From UBA8886 sp002731655 (lineage in GTDB: Archaea; Thermoplasmatota; Poseidoniia; MGIII; CG-Epi1): DNA of 64,000 nucleotides. The position numbers and the translations under genes were made by a program. Within the stretch, counting starts at the first letter, position 1. Every line of letters starts with the position of its first letter. Where the stretch lies: the NCBI GenBank assembly GCA_030754655.1, contig JASLZX010000002.1:66415-130414 (forward strand), in the 5' to 3' direction. Below, piece by piece: positions 1 through 8,220 of the stretch. Under the pieces are notes generated by a model, which made no database searches, was not told where the DNA came from, and worked only from the letters and a program-made list of their open reading frames with translations.

Positions 1-305
1 TCGAGCCCGGTGCGCGAGATGACTGCGCCGACCTCGGTGCCGAGATTATCGTCGTCGATGGTAAGGCAAGTGCCGTTCGGCGAGTAGATACGCGCGCCGC
101 GGACGCGGTTGACGACCCAGTCGCCCTCGACCACGACGCCAATCATCTCGAGCCAGCGCGGGGCGATGCCCTCGCCACACCGCACGGGGACTCCGATTTC
201 GGCTCGCTTCTCAAGCAGCAGCGTTCGCGCGCCTCCCTCGGCGGCGAACCGCGCGGCGGTCGACCCGCCCGGCCCCGCACCCACTACGATTACGTCCCAG
301 TCCAT
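1..305 (-). CDS. Geranylgeranyl reductase family FAD-dependent oxidoreductase, N-terminal part (runs off the window)
   Basis: Only the first ~101 codons are in the window; the rest lies to the left. The translation starts MDWDVIVVGAGPGG, a Rossmann FAD-binding loop (GxGxxG), followed by the LLLEKRAEIG strand end and the VRCGEGI motif that marks the geranylgeranyl reductase / digeranylgeranylglycerophospholipid reductase family. These enzymes saturate the double bonds of archaeal isoprenoid lipids or of other prenyl chains at the membrane. The ATG at 305 is preceded on the minus strand by an AT-rich box (326-335) about 25 nt upstream, so the mRNA is probably leaderless. It is divergent from the subtilase gene at 378. 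A second, complete family member lies at 61107-62366, so the two may have split substrates. The family call is firm; the exact substrate is unknown. Confidence 0.85.
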   Translation of the reverse strand, partial: MDWDVIVVGAGPGGSTAARFAAEGGARTLLLEKRAEIGVPVRCGEGIAPRWLEMIGVVVEGDWVVNRVRGARIYSPNGTCLTIDDDNLGTEVGAVISRTGL

Positions 306-325
306 CGGACGCGCCAGCTTCCGCC

Positions 326-359
326 CATATTAAAGCGGTGGGGAGCCACTATTATTATT
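326..359. promoter_or_regulatory. Divergent TATA-like promoters
   Basis: CATATTAAAG at 326-335 reads as CTTTAATATG on the minus strand, about 25 nt before the ATG at 305. ATTATTATT at 350-358 lies about 24 nt before the plus-strand ATG at 378. Both spacings fit an archaeal TATA box driving a leaderless transcript. The gap is only 72 nt, so the two units share one control region. Confidence 0.55.
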
Positions 360-377
360 CTACGACTCTACCGGCCC

Positions 378-2210
378 ATGGATACCCGCGTGCCCCTGCT
401 GGTGGCGCTGCTACTTTTCTCGGCGCTGCCATCGTTGGCGGTTCCGCCCGCTGGCGCAGCGGAACCGCCCTGGTGGGAGACCTATTCGCGCGACGTTGAC
501 CGCGATGGCATCAGCGATTTGCTGGTGTGGAAGCTGGCTCAGGGCGACCGCTTCTTCGCGCCGGACGAAGCGCGCGTCTTCGTGCGCTACGACCATCGTC
601 CCGATGACGGCGACGTTGCGCGACTCGAAGCGGCGGGCGCGACCGTGAGCTTCCGTGCGCAGTATCTGGATCTGCTTGGCACCACCATGCCTCGTGTACT
701 TGTGCCACAGGTGGCTCACTGGGAAGGCGTCGTGATGCTAGACGACATTGGCAAAGCAGAGCCACACATGCATGAGGCGGTACCGGCGATGGGTGTCGAC
801 CTAGCGTGGGGGTTCGGTTTCGACGGTGCCGGCGTCACCGTCGCGATTGTCGACACCGGCGTCGACGGCCTGCACGCCGGGCTCGACGACCAGGACGATG
901 ACCCGATCACCGACGACCCGAAAATCCTTGTGTATTACAATGCTTACGAAGACCAGGAATACGACGGTCGCCTCTCGGAGGACAGTGGTACCCATGGCAC
1001 CCACGTAGCAGGCATTACGGCCGGTACCGGTGCTGGCGACACCGCGCCTGACGGCAGCCGCTACATCGGCGTCGCGCCGCAGGCCAATCTTGCGAACGTG
1101 CTGGTCTGCTGCTCGGGCGACATCGAAGATATCATCCGTGGCATCGAGTGGACGATGGCCAACCAGGACCGCTTCGACATCCGCGTCATGACCTCCAGCC
1201 TCGGCGAACAGCAGGTGGAGTTCCACATCGACAACGACGGACGCTCGGCCTGGAGTCAGGCGGTCGATGCGGCGGTTGAGTCCGGCCTCGTCGTGACGCT
1301 CTCGGCGGGCAACGAGTTCGGCGCCGCGACCGTCGCGGGCTGCAACACCATAGACTCGCCGGGCGATGCGCGGCTGCCGATAACCGTCGCCGCGCTCGAC
1401 AAGGACCTCTCGTTGGCGGTTTACAGCAGCCGCGGCTACACATCCGACGGACGCGTCAAACCGGACGTCGCAGCCATCGGCTCCAATATCATGGCACCCA
1501 ACAAGGGCACTGTTACTGGCTACACCTCGAAATCCGGCACTAGCATGGCGACACCGCTGATGGCGGGCATCGTCGCGCTGACGCTCGAAGCGAACCCCGA
1601 CCTGACTCCGGCCGAAGTCAAGGAGACTATCGTCGCCGGATACTCCATCGAGCGCGAAATCCTCGACGACAGCGACCTCCTGACCAATGACTGCTCAGTG
1701 TTCGAGACGCGGCCCGACAACGAATACGGCTACGGGCAGGCGGACCCCCGCACCTTCGTCGAAGTGGCGGGCCAGATTGACCCACTGCTGCAGGTCGCCT
1801 GGAGCATCCCGCCGAATTATGTTGTAGTCAACAACACTAGCGTCGAAGTCAAGCCCGAAATCCACAACGGCTCCTGGCTCTACGGGGGCGCCGATTCCGG
1901 CAGCTCCCCCGTCGCCGGTGGCGTCGAAGTGCGCTTCGGTGCCTCGGGCTGGTATCCCGCTACCGACACGTCTCCGCAAGGCGACTGGACGTTCTGGAAA
2001 ATCCGCGTCCCGCCCGAAGTGGCGAAGGGCAACCAGACGCTCGCGGTACGCCTCGTCGCGGCACCCGACCGGATGTCGCCGATTGACTCGGCCAGCGTGG
2101 TGCTGCTCGATGAGCGTGCGCCAGCGTCCAAGCAGGAAGATTCCCCCGGCCTCCCGTTGATGACGGGACTGGTGGCGCTAGCGGTCATCGCGCTGCGCCG
2201 CCGTGATTAG
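378..2210 (+). CDS. Secreted S8 subtilisin-like serine protease with C-terminal membrane/sorting tail
   Basis: The 610-residue protein opens with a signal peptide (residues 1-27, ending PPAGA), followed by a propeptide-like stretch. The catalytic triad of the S8 family is complete: Asp159 in VAIVDTGVDG, His206 in GTHGTHVAG and Ser389 in SGTSMATP, with the oxyanion Asn312 in SAGNEFG. A beta-rich domain follows (about 470-585). The protein ends in PGLPLM, a hydrophobic stretch and RRRD, the layout of PGF-CTERM-type archaeosortase substrates or simple C-terminal anchors. It is therefore probably exported and held at the cell surface, degrading external protein. It converges on the metallo-hydrolase gene, overlapping it by 4 nt. 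The arylsulfotransferase-like protein at 40364 has a very similar tail. Confidence 0.92.
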   Translation: MDTRVPLLVALLLFSALPSLAVPPAGAAEPPWWETYSRDVDRDGISDLLVWKLAQGDRFFAPDEARVFVRYDHRPDDGDVARLEAAGATVSFRAQYLDLLGTTMPRVLVPQVAHWEGVVMLDDIGKAEPHMHEAVPAMGVDLAWGFGFDGAGVTVAIVDTGVDGLHAGLDDQDDDPITDDPKILVYYNAYEDQEYDGRLSEDSGTHGTHVAGITAGTGAGDTAPDGSRYIGVAPQANLANVLVCCSGDIEDIIRGIEWTMANQDRFDIRVMTSSLGEQQVEFHIDNDGRSAWSQAVDAAVESGLVVTLSAGNEFGAATVAGCNTIDSPGDARLPITVAALDKDLSLAVYSSRGYTSDGRVKPDVAAIGSNIMAPNKGTVTGYTSKSGTSMATPLMAGIVALTLEANPDLTPAEVKETIVAGYSIEREILDDSDLLTNDCSVFETRPDNEYGYGQADPRTFVEVAGQIDPLLQVAWSIPPNYVVVNNTSVEVKPEIHNGSWLYGGADSGSSPVAGGVEVRFGASGWYPATDTSPQGDWTFWKIRVPPEVAKGNQTLAVRLVAAPDRMSPIDSASVVLLDERAPASKQEDSPGLPLMTGLVALAVIALRRRD

Positions 2211-2863
2211 GCGAGCCGCAGCCGCCCGGTAACGAACGGGTTCTTCTCGCGCTCGCGGCCGATGGTCGTCTGCAGACCGTGGCCCGGGAAGACCAGCGTC
2301 TCGTCGGGCAGCGGCATCAACTTGTCGCGGATGGACGCCATCAGCTGCGCGCTGTCGCCGCCGACGAAGTCAGTGCGCCCCACCGAGTCGCGGAAGAGCA
2401 CGTCGCCGCCAACGAGCATTGGCGGCACCTCGCCGCTGGCGGGTGCGAAGAAGCAGAGCGAATCGGGGCTGTGGCCGGGGCAGTGCAGCACCTCGAAACG
2501 AGTGTCGCCGACCGCGACGGTGTCGCCCTCGTCGAGAAAGCCACCCGGTTCGATTGGCTCGGGGGCGGGCATCCCGAACATGCGCGCCTGCCCCTCAAGG
2601 TTGGCGAGCCAGTCAGCGCAGAGCGGGTGGCACTCGAGTGGCAGCCCCAGTTCGGCGACTGCCTGCGCCGCGACGCCGACGTGGTCGAGATGGCCGTGGG
2701 TGGCGACGAGTCGCCTGACGGGGACGCCGGCTTCGTCGAGCATCTCCCGGATGCGCGGCCACTCGGCGCCAGGGTCGAACAGTATGGCTTCATCGCCGTC
2801 GACCGCCACCGTCGCGTTCATCTGTAGCGCGCCGACCGCGCGCTGGAGAATGCGCAGCGCCAT
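2207..2863 (-). CDS. Metallo-beta-lactamase-fold hydrolase (glyoxalase II-like)
   Basis: A 218-residue MBL-fold protein. The metal-binding motif THGHLDH (His56, His58, Asp60, His61) is intact, and later ligands are visible in HCPGHSPD, GGDVLF and FPGHG. The length and these motifs match the short hydroxyacylglutathione hydrolase / persulfide-dioxygenase-like branch, whose members are usually annotated only as MBL-fold hydrolases. There is no signal peptide, so it is cytoplasmic. It lies 6 nt downstream of the aminopeptidase gene and is probably co-transcribed. Substrate cannot be told from sequence. Confidence 0.85.
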   Translation of the reverse strand: MALRILQRAVGALQMNATVAVDGDEAILFDPGAEWPRIREMLDEAGVPVRRLVATHGHLDHVGVAAQAVAELGLPLECHPLCADWLANLEGQARMFGMPAPEPIEPGGFLDEGDTVAVGDTRFEVLHCPGHSPDSLCFFAPASGEVPPMLVGGDVLFRDSVGRTDFVGGDSAQLMASIRDKLMPLPDETLVFPGHGLQTTIGREREKNPFVTGRLRLA

Positions 2864-2869
2864 CGCGGT

Positions 2870-4294
2870 TCAGCGCGCCTCGGCGGCCCACGTCTCGGCC
2901 AGCTGTACCAGTGTGCGAACAGTGATGCCCGTCGGGCCTTTGCGCAGGTGCGGTTTGCCCTTGTTGTCCCAGGCAGTGCCGGCGATATCGAGATGTACCC
3001 AGGGAGTGCCGTCGACAAATTCTTCGAGGAACTTGGCGGCCGTGACGGTCCCCGCCTCGGGGGTGCCGGAGACGTTCTTCAGATCGGCCAGCTCGCCCTT
3101 CATCAGCTTGCCGTATTCAGCGTCCATCGGCAGCTGCCAGTAGCGCTCGCCCGCCGCGTCGCCCGCCGCCATTATGCGGCCCGCGAGCGCGTCGTCGTTG
3201 GCCATCACCGCCGCGCGGGTCGAGCCGAGTGCGTAGGTGACCGCGCCGGTGAGTGTCGCTGAGTCGATGATATGCGTCGCTCCTTCGGCAACGGCGTAGC
3301 AGAGCGCGTCGGCCAGCACCAGCCGCCCCTCGGCGTCAGTGTTGTCGACCTCGATGTGCTTGCCATTCATCGCGCGCACGATGTCGCCCGGCCTCGTCGC
3401 GGTCCCCGACGGCATGTTCTCGGCCAGCGTTAGCAGCCCCGTCACGCGCAGCGGCACACCGAGCCGCGCGATGGCGGAGATTGCACCATACATACAGGCG
3501 GCGCCCGACATGTCATACTTCATCTTCTGCATGTTCTTTGACGGTTTGATTGAAATTCCGCCGGTGTCGAACGTAATCCCCTTGCCAACCAGCCACAGGT
3601 ACGGCTCCTTCGGAACCCCGTCAGGTGACCAGTCGAGCCGCACCAGCTGTGGCGGCCGCGCCGATCCATCGGCGACTGAGCAGAGCGCGCCGGCGCCCAT
3701 CGCTCGCAGCTCCGTCTCACCCATAACGGTCACCGTCAGGCCATGCGCTGGCCCGTCGGCCGCTGCGCGCGCGGCGAACTCCTCGGGGCCGAGCTCGTTG
3801 GCCGGCAGGCACGCCAGCTCTCGCGCAAGGTTGGCGCACTCCCCGACGACGAAACCCGCCTCGGCGCCGTCGTGTGGCCCGCAGATAACCAGTGTTTCCA
3901 GCGCGTTGTCGTCGGACTCGAGCCGGTATTGTCGCAGCCCGAAGCCGCCCGCCACCGCGCCGGCGACCGCGCTGCGAGCGTCGCCCTCTAGCGCCAGAGC
4001 CAGCCGCCCGTAGCCACGCGCTTCGGCCGCGCGCACCGCCTGCCCGCCAAAGGCGAAGGCCACCTCTGTCGACCAGTCATCGCCGCATCCTATGAGCAGC
4101 AGGCGTCGCGCCGCGAAGCCATCCGGGGAATGCAGCAGCGTCAGCTCGCCCGCCTTGCCCTTCAGCTCGCCCGCGTCGCGCAGCGGCGCGACCAACGCCG
4201 CTACCGCGTCCGGGGTTTCGTCCTTGAAAACCGGCACCGCCAGTGCGTCAGCCGTAACTGTCTCGGGCTTTTCGTCGTCAAACTCTAGCTTCAT
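2870..4294 (-). CDS. pepA: Leucyl aminopeptidase, M17 family
   Basis: A 474-residue cytosolic metallo-exopeptidase that removes N-terminal residues from peptides. The diagnostic M17 signature NTDAEGRL is present, as are the metal/catalytic segments KGITFDTGG and KYDMSGAA. The N-terminal ~150 residues are the divergent macro-like domain and the C-terminal ~300 the catalytic domain, the normal length for the family. The ATG at 4294 follows a CTATAAAGG box at 4313-4321 by about 23 nt, fitting a leaderless start. The MBL hydrolase gene follows 6 nt downstream. Confidence 0.95.
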   Translation of the reverse strand: MKLEFDDEKPETVTADALAVPVFKDETPDAVAALVAPLRDAGELKGKAGELTLLHSPDGFAARRLLLIGCGDDWSTEVAFAFGGQAVRAAEARGYGRLALALEGDARSAVAGAVAGGFGLRQYRLESDDNALETLVICGPHDGAEAGFVVGECANLARELACLPANELGPEEFAARAAADGPAHGLTVTVMGETELRAMGAGALCSVADGSARPPQLVRLDWSPDGVPKEPYLWLVGKGITFDTGGISIKPSKNMQKMKYDMSGAACMYGAISAIARLGVPLRVTGLLTLAENMPSGTATRPGDIVRAMNGKHIEVDNTDAEGRLVLADALCYAVAEGATHIIDSATLTGAVTYALGSTRAAVMANDDALAGRIMAAGDAAGERYWQLPMDAEYGKLMKGELADLKNVSGTPEAGTVTAAKFLEEFVDGTPWVHLDIAGTAWDNKGKPHLRKGPTGITVRTLVQLAETWAAEAR

Positions 4295-4312
4295 GCTGCG
4301 CCACTTGCGGCC

Positions 4313-4321
4313 CCTTTATAG
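4313..4321 (-). promoter_or_regulatory. TATA box of pepA unit
   Basis: CTATAAAGG on the minus strand, centred about 23 nt upstream of the pepA ATG, in a GC-rich background. Confidence 0.6.
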
Positions 4322-4334
4322 AAATGGAGCTGCG

Positions 4335-5291
4335 CTAGAACCGTAGCTCGCCTTCCGCCGCCAGCACCATCCGGCTGCGGTCGCTGTCGACGACTACGCC
4401 GGGGCCGAGAATACAATCCTCGATGACTGCGCCGGTCGCGCTGGCGCCGGCGAGCAGTACCGAGCGGCGCACGACGCACCTGTCGAGCGAGACGCCAGAG
4501 CCGATAACCGTGTCGGGGCCGACGATGCTACTCGCGATTTCCGCGTCGGCCGCAATCAGCGCGTTGCCGCGCACGCTCGCGCCAGGATGTGCCGCCGTCG
4601 CTTCGCGCTCGAGCAGCTTCGCGTTCGCCGCAAGATAGCTCTCGGGCGTCCCGGCGTCAATCCAGCTGCCTGTGAAGGGGAAGCCATGCAGCCCCGCACC
4701 AGCCAGCTGCGTGAAGATTTCGCGCTCGACCGAGACCTTGCGGCCGGCGGGAATCATCTCAAATACCTTGGGCTCAAGCAGGTATGTCCCGGCGTTAATC
4801 AGCTGCGACCGCTCCTCGCCCGCCGCCGGCTTCTCCTGGAAGCCGACAATCGCGTTGCCGTCCAGCTCCGCCACGCCGTAGCGGCTCGGGTCGTCGACCT
4901 CCCACAGCGCCAGCGTCCCGAGCGCGCCGGTCACGCGATGCTGCTCCTGCATCGCCTCGATGTCGAGCGACGAGACGATGTCGCCGTTGAAGACCAGCGC
5001 AGTTCCCGTGACGTGCTCGCGGCAGTTGCGCATCGCGCCCCCGGTCCCGAGCGGCTCTGTCTCGGGCACGGTAATGACTTCGCATCCGCAATCGATTGCG
5101 GTGAAATGTGCCGCAATCGCGTCGGCCTGGTGATGCACCGCCAGCGCGACTTTCGTGACGCGCTTGGGCAGGCTGCGCACCAGCCGCTCGAGCATCGGCA
5201 CGTTGGCGAGCGGTAGCAGCACTTTGGGTGTCGCGAGCGTCAGCGGCCGCAGCCGCATGCCGAAGCCGCCGACAAGGATTATAGCTTCCAC
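4335..5291 (-). CDS. Sugar-phosphate nucleotidyltransferase (mannose-1-phosphate guanylyltransferase-like)
   Basis: A 318-residue protein of the NTP-transferase family, which joins a nucleoside triphosphate to a sugar 1-phosphate. The nucleotide loop GGFGMRLRPLTLATPK near residue 8 is the canonical GGxGxRLxPLTxxxPK signature. FNGDIV is the metal-binding Asp segment, and GTGGAM, QEKP and INAGTYLL are further family motifs. After residue ~230 the sequence becomes a left-handed beta-helix (repeats such as GNALIAADAEI and SSIVGPDTVIGSGV), as in GMPP-type or GlmU-like enzymes. It likely makes an activated sugar for glycolipids or surface glycans. The sugar and nucleotide are not certain. The start is preceded by a small tandem duplication (5307-5337). 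Confidence 0.85.
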   Translation of the reverse strand: MEAIILVGGFGMRLRPLTLATPKVLLPLANVPMLERLVRSLPKRVTKVALAVHHQADAIAAHFTAIDCGCEVITVPETEPLGTGGAMRNCREHVTGTALVFNGDIVSSLDIEAMQEQHRVTGALGTLALWEVDDPSRYGVAELDGNAIVGFQEKPAAGEERSQLINAGTYLLEPKVFEMIPAGRKVSVEREIFTQLAGAGLHGFPFTGSWIDAGTPESYLAANAKLLEREATAAHPGASVRGNALIAADAEIASSIVGPDTVIGSGVSLDRCVVRRSVLLAGASATGAVIEDCILGPGVVVDSDRSRMVLAAEGELRF

Positions 5292-5306
5292 GCGGCCCGA
5301 ACGACG

Positions 5307-5337
5307 GCGGTATTAGAACGGCAGCGGTATTAGAACG
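5307..5337. repeat. 14-bp direct repeat, 17-bp period
   Basis: GCGGTATTAGAACG occurs at 5307-5320 and again at 5324-5337. The second copy contains the UbiA stop codon. The first supplies the only AT-rich stretch (CTAATACCGC on the minus strand) about 20 nt before the nucleotidyltransferase start. It looks like a recent slip duplication in the intergenic gap. Confidence 0.8.
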
Positions 5338-6457
5338 ACAGCGCGCCGCGCTGCCAGAGCGTGTCAAGCACTAGCCCCAGCGTGAAGAGCAGCCCGGCCA
5401 GCTTGACGAAGTGGAACGCCCACGCCACATACCAGAGCGGCCAGATGGGGTATTCGTCGGGGGGGTCGTCGGGCGTGCGCCCTTCTTTCAGGTTATCGGG
5501 CATCGCCACGAACGCCAGCTGGAACGCCTCCTGCGGGGTCTCCGGCACCGGCCGCCCCAGCATGTGCGTACAGAGCATCGCGCGCGGCAGCGCTAGCAGC
5601 GCCAGTGCCATGAAGGGATGGCCGCCGCCGCCGACCAGCGGAGCATCAGCCGGCAGCGCTAGCCAGAAACAAATTGGGAAGAAGGCCCAGATGAGCAGCT
5701 GCGTCAGCCATGCGGCACCGCGCAGCCCGAGCAGCACCGGCAGCGTGTGGATGCGCTTGCGCAGGTCGTCGTCATGCTTGTCCATGTGCTTGCCCATCAC
5801 GACCGCCATCACCGTCAGGCCATACGGCACTGAGACCAGCATCGCCTGCTGAAGCTGCGCTTCGGTCGCGACGCCGCCAGCGAGCGCCCAGAAGGCGCCG
5901 CCGACCATCAGCGGCCCCCACACCAGGAAAATGCCGATTTCGCCGAGACCGAGCGACTTGAGCCGCAGCGGCTTGGCGACGTAGAGCACCGAAATCGCGA
6001 AGCCTACCAGCACGAAATACCAGATAATAACGCCGATTTTCTGCGCGAACCAGCCCGCAATCATCAAATCCGCAAGGTAGCAGGCGAAAATAGCGGCAAT
6101 CAGCCCCGGCTTGCTGACCAGCCCGTGCATCAGCGGGTGCGGCGCGTAGTTCGCGCGCGGGTAGTCGGCAGTGTCGACGCCGTGCAGTGTGTCGAAGTAG
6201 TCGTTGACCATGTTATTGCCGGCGTGTGCTAGCAGTAAGCCAACGACAACGAGCACCGCGTCGAGCGGGGCGACCACGCCAGCCCCCAATTGCACCGCCA
6301 GCATCACCCCGACCAGCCCCGAGAAGAGCGTCATGTTGAACACGCACGCCCGCGTGATGAGCATCCAGCGGCTGACGGCGTCGAGCGGGGCGCCCGGCAG
6401 CGGGTTGGCGGTCTGGTAGATGGTGCGCCAGCGGGTGAAGTAGGCGGGAGCGGTCAT
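5330..6457 (-). CDS. UbiA family prenyltransferase (MenA-like)
   Basis: A 375-residue integral membrane protein with about eight to nine hydrophobic helices. The first Asp-rich motif of the UbiA superfamily is visible in NDYFDTLHGVD, and the second in KHMDKHDDDLRKR. These bind the Mg-prenyl diphosphate. The NDYFD...GVDT form is closest to 1,4-dihydroxy-2-naphthoate prenyltransferases, so a quinone role is possible. An archaeal lipid role (second prenyl transfer to geranylgeranylglyceryl phosphate) is the alternative. The open frame continues upstream, but the ATG at 6457 (MTAPAYFTRW) overlaps the stop of the inositol-phosphate synthase gene as ATGA, so that start is chosen and the two are translationally coupled. 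Confidence 0.85.
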   Translation of the reverse strand: MTAPAYFTRWRTIYQTANPLPGAPLDAVSRWMLITRACVFNMTLFSGLVGVMLAVQLGAGVVAPLDAVLVVVGLLLAHAGNNMVNDYFDTLHGVDTADYPRANYAPHPLMHGLVSKPGLIAAIFACYLADLMIAGWFAQKIGVIIWYFVLVGFAISVLYVAKPLRLKSLGLGEIGIFLVWGPLMVGGAFWALAGGVATEAQLQQAMLVSVPYGLTVMAVVMGKHMDKHDDDLRKRIHTLPVLLGLRGAAWLTQLLIWAFFPICFWLALPADAPLVGGGGHPFMALALLALPRAMLCTHMLGRPVPETPQEAFQLAFVAMPDNLKEGRTPDDPPDEYPIWPLWYVAWAFHFVKLAGLLFTLGLVLDTLWQRGALSF

Positions 6458-7776
6458 TCGTCCTCGTAATAGTCCAGCCCGAGGTGCGTGATGAGTGTCT
6501 CTCCCATCAGGTGCCGCAGGGTGTTTTCCAGCTTCACCTTCTGCGCGAACAGGTCGTGCATCGGCGGCAGCCCAGGCTTGGTCATGGGCGACTTGAAGTA
6601 GAACGAGAGCCACTCCTGGATGCCGCCCATGCCGGCGCGCTGAGCGAGGTCGAGGAAGAGTGCAAGGTCGAGCACGATGGGGGCGGCGAGGATTGAGTCG
6701 CGGCAGAGGAAATCGACCTTAATCTGCATCGGGTAGCCGAGCCAGCCGCGGATGTCGATGTTGTCCCACCCCTCCTTGTTGTCGCCGCGGGGCGGGTAGT
6801 AGTTGATGCGCACCTTGTGGTACAGGTCGCCGTACAGCTCGGGGTATTTTTCGGGCTCGAGCATCTGCTCCAGCACCCCCAGCTTGGAGACCTCCTTCGA
6901 GCGGAAGCTCTCCGGGTCGTCGAGCACCTCGCCGTCGCGGTTGCCGAGAATGTTGGTTGAGAACCAGCCGTCGATGCCGAGCAGCCGCGCCTTCAGCCCG
7001 GGCGCCAGGATGGTCTTCATCAGCGTCTGCCCGGTCTTGAAGTCCTTGCCCGCAATCGGCACCCCTGCCTCGCGCGCCAGCGCGTACATCGCCGGGAAGT
7101 CGACCGACAGGTTGGGCGCGCCGTTAGCGTACGGCACGCCTTCGCGAATCGCGGCATACGCGTAGAGCACCGATGGCGCGATGGCGGGATGGTCACTGTC
7201 CAGGGCGGCCTCGAATGCGTCGAGCGATTCGAACATGTCGCCCTCCGCCGGCTGGTAGACCTCGGTCGAGCCGCACCAGACCATCACCGCGCGCTCCAGC
7301 TTGTGCACCTTGCGGAATTCGCGGATATCAGCGCGCAGCGCCTCAATGCACGCGCGGTGACCGGTTTCGGGCTTGACGTGCGTGCCGTCCAGATTCCTGA
7401 CGAAGCGCCTCTCGAAGACCGCCCTCATCGGCGCAATCGCCTCGAGCTCCGGGCGCAGCTGGTCGAGCAGCTCGCGCTCGAGCACGCCCGCCTTGCGCGC
7501 GGCGGCGTAGACGTCGTCGGGGAAGATGTCCCAGCCGCCGAACACCAGCCCGTCGAGTTTCGTGAGTGGCACGAGGTCGCGGACCGGGACTTCACGGTGG
7601 TCGGTGCGCTTGCCGAGCCGCAGCATCCCCAGCTGCGTCAGCGAGCCAATCGGCTGCGCCAGCCCCTTTTGCAGCGCCAGTACGCCGGCGATGAAGGTTG
7701 TGCTCACGGCGCCCAGCCCCGGCAGCAGCACTCCCAGCCGGCCTGTGGCGGGTGCAATATCGACGGCTTCGGACAT
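6454..7776 (-). CDS. ino1: myo-Inositol-3-phosphate (1L-myo-inositol-1-phosphate) synthase
   Basis: A 440-residue enzyme that isomerises glucose 6-phosphate to inositol phosphate with NAD. Inositol phosphate is the head-group precursor of archaetidylinositol. Visible motifs are the NAD-binding GLGAVSTTF near the N-terminus, ANGAPNLSVD, GKDFKTGQT and the GWFSTNILGNRDG active-site segment, all characteristic of the family. A much longer open frame runs upstream, but that part overlaps a plus-strand gene and has no similarity to the family. The ATG at 7776 places the Rossmann loop ~15 residues in, as expected. The UbiA prenyltransferase is coupled directly downstream, hinting at a lipid-linked function for both. 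Confidence 0.93.
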   Translation of the reverse strand: MSEAVDIAPATGRLGVLLPGLGAVSTTFIAGVLALQKGLAQPIGSLTQLGMLRLGKRTDHREVPVRDLVPLTKLDGLVFGGWDIFPDDVYAAARKAGVLERELLDQLRPELEAIAPMRAVFERRFVRNLDGTHVKPETGHRACIEALRADIREFRKVHKLERAVMVWCGSTEVYQPAEGDMFESLDAFEAALDSDHPAIAPSVLYAYAAIREGVPYANGAPNLSVDFPAMYALAREAGVPIAGKDFKTGQTLMKTILAPGLKARLLGIDGWFSTNILGNRDGEVLDDPESFRSKEVSKLGVLEQMLEPEKYPELYGDLYHKVRINYYPPRGDNKEGWDNIDIRGWLGYPMQIKVDFLCRDSILAAPIVLDLALFLDLAQRAGMGGIQEWLSFYFKSPMTKPGLPPMHDLFAQKVKLENTLRHLMGETLITHLGLDYYEDE

Positions 7777-7837
7777 CTTTGCGCGGGAGCCGCGGCACCC
7801 GCACGGCAGGGTATTAACGTTGGCGCAACTCGCTACC

Positions 7838-8185
7838 ATGGCCTCCGACGACGCGCAGCCATCCGTCAGCGGCGATTTCCCCGCCGTGGTCGCCGTCGCC
7901 AGCGCGGCGGTGGCGCTGCTATTCATCGGGCTGGGGCTGCTGCTGGCGCCCACGGCCGACTCACCGGTCACGACCGGATTGCCGTCGAGCTGGGCGGTCG
8001 TAATCCTGCTCTGTGGCCTAGCGGGGCTGCGGTTGGCGTGGCGGTTGCAGGGGGGCGACGCGAGCGGGGCGCGCGCGTGGTGCCTGCTGATGGCGCTGCT
8101 CTCGCTCCCGACGCTGCCGTATTCGCTGCCGGTGGCGCTGCCAGCGCTCTTCGGCGCGTGGCGGCTGTGGGGCGGCGGCCGTTGA
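7838..8185 (+). CDS. Small four-helix membrane protein, unknown
   Basis: A 115-residue protein with a short polar N-terminus (MASDDAQPSVSGDF) and about four hydrophobic segments (roughly residues 15-35, 45-65, 78-92 and 94-108). The open frame extends further upstream, but that part is the antisense shadow of ino1. The ATG at 7838 lies about 25 nt after GTATTAACG at 7810-7818, consistent with a leaderless start. No family recognised. The EF-hand membrane protein follows in the same direction with its own TATA box. Confidence 0.6.
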   Translation: MASDDAQPSVSGDFPAVVAVASAAVALLFIGLGLLLAPTADSPVTTGLPSSWAVVILLCGLAGLRLAWRLQGGDASGARAWCLLMALLSLPTLPYSLPVALPALFGAWRLWGGGR

Positions 8186-8192
8186 ATCGGGC

Positions 8193-8200
8193 TTAAATAT
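8193..8200 (+). promoter_or_regulatory. TATA box of the EF-hand membrane protein gene
   Basis: TTAAATAT in a GC-rich setting, 24 nt (centre) upstream of the ATG at 8221. This favours 8221 over the in-frame GTG at 8200, which would fall inside the box. Confidence 0.65.
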
Positions 8201-8220
8201 TGGTCGCCGCAGTCGACGAC

